Below the pieces are notes generated by a model. It was not told the DNA's origin. It saw nothing but the letters and a program-made list of their open reading frames with translations, and did no database searches. The translations under genes were made by a program, and so were the position numbers. This document shows positions 37,791 to 46,883 of a stretch of DNA of 64,000 bases, piece after piece. Positions within the stretch are counted from its first letter, which is position 1. Each line of letters starts with the position of its first letter. Location: assembly GCF_001468135.1 (NCBI RefSeq), contig NZ_LNYU01000091.1:161768-225767 (forward strand), read 5' to 3'. Origin of the DNA: Legionella santicrucis (lineage in GTDB: Bacteria; Pseudomonadota; Gammaproteobacteria; Legionellales; Legionellaceae).

Positions 37791-37867
37791 TTAATTTGCA
37801 AAATGCTCTTTATTGCTCTTAATTGAAAAAGTTATGAACCCAATTTCAACAAAATTGGTCATTATAG

Positions 37868-38782
37868 TTATTTTTTCACAGGTACACCATCATTTTTTGG
37901 AGTAGCTTGCTTAAAATAATCAAAAAATGCGCTGCTTTGATCCAAAACCAAAATATCTTTTTTACTTTTAAAACTACCTTCATAAGCCAGAAGACTACGA
38001 TATAAAGCAAAGAACTCCTTATTTTTACCGTATGCTTCTGCATAGATTGATGCAGCTTTCGCCTGTCCAACTGCTCTGACTTTTTGCGCATCACTACGAG
38101 TTTTTGCTAATAAAACCATAACATCGGCATCTGCTTTGGCCTGTACTTGTTCAGCAGCGGCCTGGCCATCAGCACGGTGTTTATTTGCAATTTCTTGCAT
38201 GTCGGCACGCATGCGTTGATAGATTTGATTACTCGTACTTGCTGGCAACTCTATACCCTTAATACGTACATCTACAACATTAATACCTAATTCGCCTGCT
38301 TGCTTTTGAGCTGCTTTACGAAGCAACTGCATCAGATCATCACGCCCGCCTGATACCACCTCAGGAATAGTGCGTTTACCAAATTGTGCCCGTAATAAAG
38401 TATTTAATTGTTGCTCCAACAAGGTTTCAGCTTTAAATTCGCTCCCCCCAGTCGATTTAAAATATTGAGCCAAATCAACAATTTGCCATTTAACATAGTA
38501 ATCAACCATTACGTCCTTTTTTTCTCGAGTGACAATACGAGTTGATTTAATATCCATCGTTTGTATGCGAGTATCAAAAATACGTACATTTTCAACAAAC
38601 GGCACTTTAAAATGCAGTCCTGGATTTAATACCTTAACTTTATTAGTTACACCGTCATTAACCAAGCGTCCTAAACGTAAAAGAATACCTTGTTGTCCTT
38701 GAGTTACAGTAAATACTGTAGTAAGTAAAACCAGAAACATTAAAAAAATCAATATGCCAAGGGCTTTGCCAGTATTCTTCAT
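37868..38782 (-). CDS. hflC: Modulator of FtsH protease HflC
   Basis: 304 residues, one N-terminal membrane anchor (ALGILIFLMFLVLLTTVFTV) and an SPFH/band 7 domain (QGQQGILLRLGRLV; STRIVTREKKDVMVDYYVKW). A coiled-coil region follows (ADMQEIANKHRADGQ). Forms a membrane cage with HflK around FtsH. Two bases from hflK, so tightly coupled. Confidence 0.96.
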   Translation of the reverse strand: MKNTGKALGILIFLMFLVLLTTVFTVTQGQQGILLRLGRLVNDGVTNKVKVLNPGLHFKVPFVENVRIFDTRIQTMDIKSTRIVTREKKDVMVDYYVKWQIVDLAQYFKSTGGSEFKAETLLEQQLNTLLRAQFGKRTIPEVVSGGRDDLMQLLRKAAQKQAGELGINVVDVRIKGIELPASTSNQIYQRMRADMQEIANKHRADGQAAAEQVQAKADADVMVLLAKTRSDAQKVRAVGQAKAASIYAEAYGKNKEFFALYRSLLAYEGSFKSKKDILVLDQSSAFFDYFKQATPKNDGVPVKK

Positions 38783-38784
38783 TG

Positions 38785-39921
38785 TTAATCTCTCCCTTGT
38801 CGATAAACAGGTCGCGTGAATTCTCGCCCATCAACTAAATTCTCTACTTCATTAGATTCATCAGTTCCTGCTTTATTATTTTTTGCGGTCTCCAGAGGAC
38901 CCGACGAGTTTGTAAATAATTTATCTAAAGGTAAATACAATAAATTACCTGATTTGCTATCAACAATAATTTTACTGGTTTTATTTAATACCTTTTGCAT
39001 GGTTTCCAAATACATACGTTCAGCCATCACCTCAGGAGCAGCATTGTATTGAGACAGTAAGGCCAAAAACTCAGAAACCTCACCTTGAGCATTCAAAACA
39101 ACTTGTTTTGAATAGGCTTCCGCTTCTTGCTGAATGCGACTTGCTTTACCCTCAGCAATAGGTATTACCTTAGCTACATAGGCATACGCTTGTGCTTTAA
39201 AACGCTTTTCATCCTCTTGAGCTTTAATAGCATCATCAAAAGCCTCTTGTACACTTTCAGGAGCTCGTGCAGGTTGAGGTGCCACATTAACGATGACAAT
39301 ACCTGTGTTATATAAATTTAGAGTTTTTATCAAAGTCTCTTGAACTTGGCTTCCCCAGACTTCACGTCCTTCGGTAATCATTTGATTCAAAGTAGTAGCG
39401 CCAACAACCTGTCTTAAAGCACTGGAGGTCGCTTGCTGCAAACTTTCTTCTGGATTAGCCACGTTAAATAAGTACTGCTCTAAATCACCAATGCGATATT
39501 GTACCGCTAAAGAAACAACAACCAAATTTTCATCACTGGTAAGCATTTGTGCCGAATAGGAGTAATCCAATACTCTATCCACATTCATAATAATTTTGGA
39601 GGAAATAATTCGTGGTATCCAATGAGGTCCTGATCCTACTGTTTCCACATATTTACCAAAACGAAGAATAACCGCTTGTTCGGCGGGATCAACGATGAAA
39701 ATACCAGACAGAGCCCACAGGAGGAAAGCAATTAGAACAATCATCATGGCTACTAATCCACCATTTGATTTTTTAGAGGGCTCATTATTTGTTTTTACAG
39801 TACCGCCAAAAAGAATCTTCTTCAGCTTCTCATGAAGGCGCTTAAGCGCTTCATCCAAATCTGGAGGCTGATTTTTACCCTTCCAAGGCTCTTTGCCTTT
39901 ATCTGGCTCATTCCACCCCAT
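38785..39921 (-). CDS. hflK: Modulator of FtsH protease HflK
   Basis: 378 residues: a polar N-terminus (GWNEPDKGKEPWKGKNQPPD), one membrane segment near 55-75, SPFH domain (PAEQAVILRFGKYVETVGSG) and a coiled-coil region. Partner of HflC. The C-terminal tail (about 345-378, including ENLVDGREFTRPVYRQGRD) matches the proline/arginine tail of family members. hfq and hflX, often upstream, are not in this window; instead a PLP-dependent enzyme gene follows. Confidence 0.96.
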   Translation of the reverse strand: MGWNEPDKGKEPWKGKNQPPDLDEALKRLHEKLKKILFGGTVKTNNEPSKKSNGGLVAMMIVLIAFLLWALSGIFIVDPAEQAVILRFGKYVETVGSGPHWIPRIISSKIIMNVDRVLDYSYSAQMLTSDENLVVVSLAVQYRIGDLEQYLFNVANPEESLQQATSSALRQVVGATTLNQMITEGREVWGSQVQETLIKTLNLYNTGIVIVNVAPQPARAPESVQEAFDDAIKAQEDEKRFKAQAYAYVAKVIPIAEGKASRIQQEAEAYSKQVVLNAQGEVSEFLALLSQYNAAPEVMAERMYLETMQKVLNKTSKIIVDSKSGNLLYLPLDKLFTNSSGPLETAKNNKAGTDESNEVENLVDGREFTRPVYRQGRD

Positions 39922-39990
39922 GTACTACTCCCCCGGCCAATTTTAAGAAAACTAGAATTCTAGGGGGTATATGAAGTTTAAGCAAGCTTC

Positions 39991-41115
39991 CTACTGAGAT
40001 TTTCCTCTAAGATCAATCTTCCAAACATCAATCACAATATCATTTTCAGTAATAAAAAATTGATCAAATAGATTAATGGTTGGATCGCAATGAGGTACTA
40101 CAAGCTCAATAACCTCCCCCAAAGAAGGCAATTTTACAGTGTTTACTGCAGAAATTTTACCATGCTCGTCACCAAATCCGCCCCAATCATAAGCTAATCC
40201 CTGATGGCTGATTATCTTTGGTTTTTGGTGATCTACATAAATCGATTTAGTTCCCGCATCTACGGTAACATGTTCAGTTCTATTATTACTGATAACGGTA
40301 GTAAGAAGGGTCATTGCTGGTTTAAAGAGATCAAATTGCTTGTCGTTATTTTTAGAACCAATATTAGTATATTGGACATCCATTACAGTATAAGAGCCTG
40401 GCTGAATTTCAGTGACCTCGGTTGCCTCAATATCTATGTCATAAGTTCCTGTTCCGGTTCCTGTTAATATTGGGCAATTAAAACCACTTTCTTTGAGGTT
40501 TTTTACAATTTCGCTTGCCATCTGCATGGTTTTTAAGGATCTTTCTCTGCGTTCATTAAAAGAAAGAACATGCTGTAAATTACCTGCATAACATTGAATT
40601 CCCATCAAATTTAACCACGGTAATCGTTGAATTTCTCTTGCAAAATTTAAGACATGCTCTGGTTTTATTCCAGTACGCCCAATACCCGGATCTACATCGA
40701 TGAGCACATGAATCATTTTATTATGACACGCAGCTACTTCATTTAAAGCAAGAATGTTTTCTTTATTATCTACGACAATCATGGTAGAGGGGGCTTTTTC
40801 CAAACAAGCAAGGAATCTAGAAATTTTATTTTTTGTAATAATTGGTGAAGTGATAAGAATATTGGGTATTTTTTCCTCAATGAGAACTTCAGCCTCCGAA
40901 ATTTTTGCAACACTTACACCTATTGCCCCATACTCAATCTGTAACTTAGCTAATTTTGAGCACTTATGCGTTTTACAATGGGGTCTAATATTTATCTTAT
41001 TTTCAATCGAGTGTTTTTTCATTGCCTCTAAATTGGACTTCAGGATATTTTTATCAATCACTAAGCAAGGTGTATCAAGCTCTTTTTTTTTCATTCCTAG
41101 AATTAATTCTGACAT
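39991..41115 (-). CDS. D-threonine aldolase / DSD1-type PLP enzyme
   Basis: 374 residues with alanine-racemase-type barrel: LDTPCLVIDKN, then RPHCKTHK where the Lys binds PLP, DVDPGIGRTGI, and LTGTGTGTYDID. The C-terminal domain has the metal-site VVPHCDPTINL (His-x-Cys... as in D-threonine aldolase and D-serine dehydratase). It probably cleaves or dehydrates D-beta-hydroxy amino acids; which one cannot be told. GAGGAA precedes the ATG. A LysE-type exporter is 58 bases upstream in the same direction, suggesting one unit. Confidence 0.88.
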   Translation of the reverse strand: MSELILGMKKKELDTPCLVIDKNILKSNLEAMKKHSIENKINIRPHCKTHKCSKLAKLQIEYGAIGVSVAKISEAEVLIEEKIPNILITSPIITKNKISRFLACLEKAPSTMIVVDNKENILALNEVAACHNKMIHVLIDVDPGIGRTGIKPEHVLNFAREIQRLPWLNLMGIQCYAGNLQHVLSFNERRERSLKTMQMASEIVKNLKESGFNCPILTGTGTGTYDIDIEATEVTEIQPGSYTVMDVQYTNIGSKNNDKQFDLFKPAMTLLTTVISNNRTEHVTVDAGTKSIYVDHQKPKIISHQGLAYDWGGFGDEHGKISAVNTVKLPSLGEVIELVVPHCDPTINLFDQFFITENDIVIDVWKIDLRGKSQ

Positions 41116-41173
41116 TCTGTTCCTCGCAATATCGTTTTAGTGATACGTAATAAAGTGACGTTGCGTTAGAAAT

Positions 41174-41797
41174 TTAAGCATCCGTACTCAACATCACTCG
41201 AAAACCTAGATACACCAACAAACCACCAAATACACGATTTAAGGAGGTTTGAAAATGAGTAAATAACTTTCGGATATGGTGTGATTGTAAGAATAAAACC
41301 AAAAGAGGCCAATAAAGAGCTGATTCAGCTACAAACACTCCCGCAACTAAAGCTTTATCACTAAATGCTGCATCAATTGAAACAAACTGAGTAAATAAAC
41401 TTAATAGAAAAAAAGCTAACTTAGGATTCAATACGTTACATAAAGCACCTTCTGTATAAGCTCTTAAAACAGTAATATTTTTTATAGAAGAAATATCTGA
41501 ATGTACTTTCTTCATTTTCTTTGAACTTAAACTTTTAAATCCAAGATAAATTAAATAACAGGCTCCTGCATATTTTATAATTGTATAAATTAAAATACTT
41601 TGGGTAATAATTAATGCCAAACCCAAAATGCAATAAGTAGCATGAAAAAGACATCCTGAAACGATACCAAAAGCGGTAGCCAACGCTTGGCGTTTGGGGT
41701 ATAAGAGTGCATTTTTTGTAACCAACAAAAAATCAGGTCCCGGACTAATCATTCCAATAAAACAAATTAAGATTAATAGCACTAAACTAACGTTCAT
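41174..41797 (-). CDS. LysE/RhtB family amino acid exporter
   Basis: 207 residues from the ATG at 41797 (a TTG six codons upstream is unlikely; GGGG precedes the ATG). Six membrane segments and the family signature ISPGPDFLLVTKNAL near the N-terminus, GIVSGCLFHATYC, and AFFLLSLFTQFV. It exports amino acids such as threonine or homoserine. Located just before the DSD1-type enzyme. Confidence 0.92.
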   Translation of the reverse strand: MNVSLVLLILICFIGMISPGPDFLLVTKNALLYPKRQALATAFGIVSGCLFHATYCILGLALIITQSILIYTIIKYAGACYLIYLGFKSLSSKKMKKVHSDISSIKNITVLRAYTEGALCNVLNPKLAFFLLSLFTQFVSIDAAFSDKALVAGVFVAESALYWPLLVLFLQSHHIRKLFTHFQTSLNRVFGGLLVYLGFRVMLSTDA

Positions 41798-41882
41798 AAC
41801 GTATACCCCAAACAACGAGCTTAATAATATATCATAATCTTAATTTTGGCACTGCTATCCCCATACTCAAACTGTGACTCAT

Positions 41883-43280
41883 TTAAAGCCTGACATTACA
41901 ATGAAGCGTTCCGGTTGTATTTTCAATTTGTTCATGCATCTCCATTTTAGGTAAAGTTTTAAACATATCATCATAGATAATCTGTGTTCTAGTTCCTGGA
42001 TGACTACGAGCATATTGCTTCACCATTTCCCAATTACATTTTCCTTCAGCAATCATCCATCGCATAGTACTCCAAGGATTTGTAATTCGTTGGTTCTGAT
42101 AAGCCTCATTATAGCGTCGGACAAATTCTGCATAGAGTTTAAGAGGAGGCTCATCTCCTTTTAATGGTACTGCAGCAACAGTTGATAATGCGGGGGATTC
42201 AGAGCTTCCTTCTTGACGACGACTGTATTTACGTGTAACCAATCGCTCGATAACAAAAGCAGCCTCGCTGGGTCTACCAAATAACTGGCGTAAAGTACTA
42301 CCCCAGGAATGATCCACATAAATTATTTTATGTAATGCGCTATCTGCCAAATGGCACCGATTCACAAAAGGGTCAACCAGCTCAGGTCGTGTATTCATAT
42401 AACGGTCAATTTCTTTAAGCAAATCAGTACGCTTATCTGCTAATAATTGACACATCGACTCTTTTCTGGGCGGTTCGGCACCCCGACAAAGCAACATAGC
42501 GACACCTCGAATCAAGTCTTTGTTATTTTTATCGTGTGCTAACAGTTTGCAAAGAGACTCAATTGCATTATCTGCTGTCATTTTATCTGTGGATAATCTA
42601 TTATTTTCTGCTTCAAGATCGAGTTTTTCTATAGGAAACTCTAATAAAGCTTCAAGCGCTTTTATTTTACCTTGCCGCGCCGCCAATAATACTGGCGTAT
42701 CCTTCATCATCCCTAAAGGATTAGTTAAATCCGCTCCAGCGTTTGCTAAATTCCTTACCCCAAATGCGAAATCCAATGCTATAGCTTGATGTAATGGCTG
42801 AAACGAAACACGAGCATCTGTAATCCGTGTTGTTGCATTCACATCGGGATGACTCTTTAATATTTTCCTCAATAAATGGCGATCTTTTGTTTCTACAGCC
42901 AAAGATAATAAAGTACGCCCCTCTTGATCACGCCGATGAACATCAAAAACAACAGTATCAAAAAGATGATGCGCTAACTGTATTTTTCCAAGAGCAAGCG
43001 CCTGATGCAGTGGTTCACCAATATTTTTATTCTTTACTCTACTTAGAACAAAATCAATAAACTGTATTAAATCAGAAGAAAGTCCCTCATTAATACACTT
43101 TTTTTCCTTTTCTTGATGCTGCTGAATTAAATAATTCAAAACAGTTACTTGCTCACCATTTTCAATCCAAAATGGACGCTCTAAGTAATTCACATCTCCG
43201 CTAATCTTTTGTTCAATAAACAGTTTAAATCCTTGCAATCCCGATTTTAAAGCCGCATTGATTTCCGTTATAAATTCCAT
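41883..43280 (-). CDS. Ankyrin-repeat protein, candidate Dot/Icm effector (possibly AnkC/LegA12)
   Basis: 465 residues, cytosolic type with no signal peptide. Ankyrin-like repeats fill about 85-215: EPLHQALALGKIQLAHHLFD, EGRTLLSLAVETKDRHLL, FQPLHQAIALDFAFGVRNL, DTPVLLAARQGKIKALEALL. The C-terminal half (about 260-465) is not a recognised domain. From memory, L. pneumophila carries AnkC/LegA12 at a matching place between trmB and the hfl/purA genes, so this may be its ortholog; sequence identity could not be checked. The C-terminus (ENTTGTLHCNVRL) is polar with a hydrophobic end, compatible with Dot/Icm export. Confidence 0.75.
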   Translation of the reverse strand: MEFITEINAALKSGLQGFKLFIEQKISGDVNYLERPFWIENGEQVTVLNYLIQQHQEKEKKCINEGLSSDLIQFIDFVLSRVKNKNIGEPLHQALALGKIQLAHHLFDTVVFDVHRRDQEGRTLLSLAVETKDRHLLRKILKSHPDVNATTRITDARVSFQPLHQAIALDFAFGVRNLANAGADLTNPLGMMKDTPVLLAARQGKIKALEALLEFPIEKLDLEAENNRLSTDKMTADNAIESLCKLLAHDKNNKDLIRGVAMLLCRGAEPPRKESMCQLLADKRTDLLKEIDRYMNTRPELVDPFVNRCHLADSALHKIIYVDHSWGSTLRQLFGRPSEAAFVIERLVTRKYSRRQEGSSESPALSTVAAVPLKGDEPPLKLYAEFVRRYNEAYQNQRITNPWSTMRWMIAEGKCNWEMVKQYARSHPGTRTQIIYDDMFKTLPKMEMHEQIENTTGTLHCNVRL

Positions 43281-43345
43281 GATTACATCCTCTGTAAGTT
43301 ACTTCCAGATTTATATTACACATTGAACAATAGAAGATCAAACTC

Positions 43346-43379
43346 TATACCTTTTATATCAAGATCACGTTAATTTTGT
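43346..43379. repeat. Fragment of the TIR element at the trmB stop
   Basis: On the minus strand ATTAACGTGATCTTGATATA then AAAGGTATAG, closely matching the end of the copies at 25810 and 46144. The trmB stop (43365-43367) is part of it. No partner end is visible toward the ankyrin gene. Confidence 0.5.
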
Positions 43380-44039
43380 AAAAATTAGGTCCCAAACGCC
43401 ATGCCCTAAACGCTCACCCCGATTTTCAAACTTTGTCAATGGCCGCGATAAAGGTCTTGGAGAATATCCACCATCGATCTGGGTGTTTCTTAAAGCTTGC
43501 TCAGTGGATAAAACATGGAGCATATGCTCTGCATATTCTTGCCAGTCAGTAGCACAGTGAATAAATCCTCCGGGTCTAATTTTTTGTACGAGTAATTGAA
43601 TAAATGCTGTCTGGATTAAACGTCTTTTATGGTGACGCTTTTTATGCCATGGGTCTGGAAAAAAAATCTGCACTCCCGCAAGTGAATTATCGAGTAATTG
43701 GGTATGAAATACTTCTACAGCATCATTAGCTACAATACGCACATTGGATAATTGATGCTCATGTAAATCAGCGGCCAGACTCCCTACACCCGCAAGATGT
43801 ACTTCTATTCCAATATAGTTAAGTTCAGGATTAGTCTTTGCCATAGTTAACAACGAAGCCCCCATTCCAAATCCTATTTCAACTATAGTATCAGCTGATC
43901 GTGTAAATTCTTTATTCAAATCCCAAGGACCTCCACTTACCGTGAGCTCATAATCCTTTAACCAAAGCTCCAAACCTTGGCGTTGTCTATTACTTACTCG
44001 CCCAGCTCGTAACACATAACTTTTTATCTGACGCAGCAT
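43365..44039 (-). CDS. trmB: tRNA (guanine-N7-)-methyltransferase TrmB
   Basis: 224 residues from ATG 44039. Typical YggH/TrmB features: SYVLRAGRVSNRQRQGLE, VEIGFGMGASLLTMAK (SAM-binding), NYIGIEVHLAGVG, and IFFPDPWHKKRHHKRRLIQ with the PDPWPKK-like RNA-binding and catalytic motif. Methylates G46 in the variable loop. The stop lies within a repeat fragment. Confidence 0.97.
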   Translation of the reverse strand: MLRQIKSYVLRAGRVSNRQRQGLELWLKDYELTVSGGPWDLNKEFTRSADTIVEIGFGMGASLLTMAKTNPELNYIGIEVHLAGVGSLAADLHEHQLSNVRIVANDAVEVFHTQLLDNSLAGVQIFFPDPWHKKRHHKRRLIQTAFIQLLVQKIRPGGFIHCATDWQEYAEHMLHVLSTEQALRNTQIDGGYSPRPLSRPLTKFENRGERLGHGVWDLIFTKLT

Positions 44040-44201
44040 CTTCACATCCAATTTATCTAAAGTCAGGAATTATATGTTCTTACAAAAATCTTGCAACTAA
44101 TGCGTTTTTTTGATATAAAACCGCTCTTGTATTTCACATCCGGCTATTTGCCCAGAATTTTACAAAGACAAGCACATTAAAACCTATTTTGGAGTAACAT
44201 A

Positions 44202-44438
44202 ATGTCTAGAGTATGTCAGGTAACTGGCAAGCGACCCATGACTGGCCACAAAGTGTCGCACGCTAACAATAAAACTAAAAGACGCTTTCTGCCTAATATT
44301 CAAAACCATAGTTTTTGGGTTGAAGAAGAAAAACGATTTGTCACATTAAAACTTAGTACCAAAGGTATGCGTATTATAGACAAATTAGGTATAAAAGCAG
44401 TTCTGGATAAACTCAGAGCTAAAGGCGAAAAAATATAA
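44202..44438 (+). CDS. rpmB: 50S ribosomal protein L28
   Basis: 78 residues: [33 protein letters not shown] and [20 protein letters not shown]. Full-length L28 with the two-part basic core. GGAG precedes the ATG. Followed after 16 bases by rpmG, the usual pair. Confidence 0.98.
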   Translation: MSRVCQVTGKRPMTGHKVSHANNKTKRRFLPNIQNHSFWVEEEKRFVTLKLSTKGMRIIDKLGIKAVLDKLRAKGEKI

Positions 44439-44454
44439 TTTAGGGGGATAAGCC

Positions 44455-44619
44455 ATGGCAGCTGTCACTATTAAAGTGAAAATGGAGTCCACAGCAGGAA
44501 CTGGATACTACAAAACTACAACGAAGAATCCGCGAAACCATCCTGAAAAAATGGAACTCATGATGTATGATCCAAAAGTACGTAAGCATGTACTCTTCAA
44601 AGAGAAAAAAGTAAAATAA
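44455..44619 (+). CDS. rpmG: 50S ribosomal protein L33
   Basis: 54-residue frame read directly: [20 protein letters not shown], then [20 protein letters not shown] and [14 protein letters not shown]. Classic L33, without the four zinc cysteines, typical of proteobacteria. GGGGGA lies eight bases before the ATG. It ends at a clear terminator. Confidence 0.97.
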   Translation: MAAVTIKVKMESTAGTGYYKTTTKNPRNHPEKMELMMYDPKVRKHVLFKEKKVK

Positions 44620-44625
44620 ATATCC

Positions 44626-44649
44626 AAGCCCCGATAAGGGGCTTTTTTA
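44626..44649 (+). terminator. Intrinsic terminator after rpmG
   Basis: AAGCCCC, loop GATA, GGGGCTT, followed by TTTTT. Ends the rpmB-rpmG transcript. Confidence 0.92.
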
Positions 44650-44753
44650 TTACTCGAGTTTTATTCTAAATAACCCGGTGAAATACTGGATAATCCTTAC
44701 GAATCGTTTAAACTGATAGTAAATAGCAATGAAAGAAAACAAAGAGGATTTGC

Positions 44754-46151
44754 ATGAAACCATCATTGCAACTAAGTATTGGCCAGCATTTAACTCTAAC
44801 TCCACAGCTACAACAAGCGATAAGAATTTTGCAATTATCAACTATTGATTTACAACAAGAAATTCAGCTCGTTCTTGAATCAAATCCTTTGCTTGAAGCA
44901 ACGCCAAATGAAGACAAAGAAGGACTTGAAATCGATGAAACAAGACAACAAGATAATGAGCAAAATGATTTTCAATGGTCTGAATTATATCAAAGCACCG
45001 ATAAACGAACATCATTTGATGAAAATGATTATAATTTTGACAACTTGCATTGTACAACGACTAACTTAAAAGATCATTTAAAATGGCAGCTTAACCTTTC
45101 TCCTATGAGTGATATAGATAGGGCTATAGCTACTGCCATTATCGATGCAATTAACAGCGATGGATTCCTAAGTGTGGACATTGCTGAGTTACACGCAAGT
45201 CTTACAAGCGAAGAGCACCCCCTTGATTTAGATGAAATAGAAGCCGTACGTCATCGTCTTCAATTATTTGATCCTGTAGGATGTGCTTGCATTAATTTAG
45301 CTGAAACATTGCTCATACAACTGGATCAATTTCCTCAAGATACAGAACATTTAGCCTTGGCTAAAAAGATAATTACTAAAGACATTGAGTTACTTGGCCA
45401 ACATAATTACAGACAATTGATGAAAAATCATCAGATTACTGAAAAAGCAATTGACTCGGTATTAAAAATTATCCAAAAATTAAACCCTAAACCAGGGAAT
45501 TTAATTCATGAAGACATTACTGAATATATTATTCCCGATTTAACGGTTAAAAAAATCAATAACCAATGGAAAGTTCAATTAAATCAAAATGTGCTTCCTC
45601 ACTTAAGCATTAACAATCAATATGCATCACTTATTCAACGAGCAGACAATAGTGCAGACAATCAATTTCTAAAAAATAACCTGCAAGAAGCACGATGGTT
45701 TTTAAAAAGCATTCAAAGTCGACAAGAAACACTACTCAAAGTAGCTACCTGTATTATGGAATATCAGCAAGGATTCCTAGAATATGGAGAAGAGGCAATG
45801 AAACCATTAATTCTTAATGATGTTGCTTTAACTCTAGAAATGCATGAATCAACTGTATCGCGTGTTACTACGCAAAAATTCATTCATACTCCTAGGGGTG
45901 TATTTGAACTTAAATATTTTTTCTCTAGTCATATTAGTACAAATGTTGGCGATGAATGTTCTTCTACGGCAATACGTGCCGTGATTAAAAAATTAATTGC
46001 CGCCGAGAATAGAAAAAAACCATTAAGTGACAGTAAAATTACCCTATTACTGGAAAAACAAGGGATTCAAGTAGCAAGACGAACTGTAGCAAAATATCGT
46101 GAAGCAATGGGAATTGCTCCATCTAATGAAAGAAAAATAATTGATAACTAA
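44754..46151 (+). CDS. rpoN: RNA polymerase sigma-54 factor RpoN
   Basis: 465 residues. Region I glutamine-rich start (LTLTPQLQQAIRILQLST), acidic region II, core-binding domain, helix-turn-helix (ALTLEMHESTVSRVTTQKFI), and the RpoN box as ARRTVAKYRE near the C-terminus. It reads -24/-12 promoters with enhancer-binding proteins; in Legionella it supports flagellar gene expression. AGAGGA precedes the ATG. The lptA/lptB genes usual upstream are replaced by rpmB-rpmG. Its stop lies in a terminal repeat. Confidence 0.97.
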   Translation: MKPSLQLSIGQHLTLTPQLQQAIRILQLSTIDLQQEIQLVLESNPLLEATPNEDKEGLEIDETRQQDNEQNDFQWSELYQSTDKRTSFDENDYNFDNLHCTTTNLKDHLKWQLNLSPMSDIDRAIATAIIDAINSDGFLSVDIAELHASLTSEEHPLDLDEIEAVRHRLQLFDPVGCACINLAETLLIQLDQFPQDTEHLALAKKIITKDIELLGQHNYRQLMKNHQITEKAIDSVLKIIQKLNPKPGNLIHEDITEYIIPDLTVKKINNQWKVQLNQNVLPHLSINNQYASLIQRADNSADNQFLKNNLQEARWFLKSIQSRQETLLKVATCIMEYQQGFLEYGEEAMKPLILNDVALTLEMHESTVSRVTTQKFIHTPRGVFELKYFFSSHISTNVGDECSSTAIRAVIKKLIAAENRKKPLSDSKITLLLEKQGIQVARRTVAKYREAMGIAPSNERKIIDN

Positions 46152-46324
46152 CGTGAGTTTGACATAAAAGGAATGGAAATTCCTATTATGTCGCTAAACA
46201 AGCGTTGTCTCGTAAAGCTTACCCCTACGCGAAAGTGGGGTGCGTAGCACGAGAGCCAGTTTTAAATAAAAGCAATTCGATATAAAAAATTATATTGTTT
46301 TTATATCGAACTCATATTAATTAT
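46144..46324. repeat. TIR element copy 3 (rpoN-hpf), 181 bp
   Basis: Left end ATAACTAACGTGAGTTTGAC at 46144 (overlaps the rpoN stop), right end 46302-46324; 18 of 23 positions pair. Right side bears TTCGATATAAAAA / TTTTTATATCGAA (46276-46310). The segment near 46152-46204, reversed, matches 25777-25831, including TTTAGCGACATAA. Confidence 0.65.
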
Positions 46325-46371
46325 TAGAAATCATGGCTTTTCATGATTTCTAAAGCAACTAGGAGATTTTT

Positions 46372-46665
46372 ATGCAAATTAACATCACAGGACATCATAT
46401 GGATGTTACTCCTGCCATCAGAGCATTTACTGAAGAGAAATTCGATAAGCTAGAGCGTCACTTTGATCAAATCACTTCCATTAATGTAGTTTTTGGTATA
46501 GAGAAATTAAGACAAATTGCTGAAGCAACTGTTTATATAGCCAAAGGGGAGCTACATGCAAGTTCAGAATCTGATGATTTATACACCGCAATTGATACAT
46601 TGATTGATAAATTAGATCGGCAACTACTCAAACATAAAGAAAAAATCCGTAATCATCATGAGTAA
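46372..46665 (+). CDS. hpf: Ribosome hibernation-promoting factor (short HPF)
   Basis: 97 residues of the short HPF/RaiA type: MQINITGHHMDVTPAIRAFT, KFDKLERHFDQITSINVVFG and DDLYTAIDTLIDKLDRQLLK. It binds the 30S A/P site in stationary phase. AGGAG seven bases before the ATG. Second gene of the rpoN cluster, though a repeat element lies between. Confidence 0.96.
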   Translation: MQINITGHHMDVTPAIRAFTEEKFDKLERHFDQITSINVVFGIEKLRQIAEATVYIAKGELHASSESDDLYTAIDTLIDKLDRQLLKHKEKIRNHHE

Positions 46666-46768
46666 GTTATAACCTCTTGCATTAACCAGCATATTTTGCT
46701 TGAGTGCAAGGCGCAAGATGGAGTTTGCAAGCAGCCATCAAGTAAACGATGGGTTAGACAAGAGTAAT

Positions 46769-46804
46769 GAGTAACCGGGTAAGGAACGTCCTATCCCGGT
46801 ACTC
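46769..46804. ncRNA. Structured intergenic stretch between hpf and the HPr gene, hairpin only
   Basis: GAGTAACCGGG (46769-46779) pairs with CCCGGTACTC (46795-46804), one bulged base. The whole 218-base gap is more GC-rich than its surroundings and occupies the place where ptsN and rapZ stand in many relatives. No open frame. A small RNA or an attenuator is possible; low certainty. Confidence 0.3.
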
Positions 46805-46883
46805 GCAAATCCTTCATTGAAGCTGTGTTTTCATCCCCATCAGACTACACTTATTTTACACTTCATGATACATTGTATGCGCT

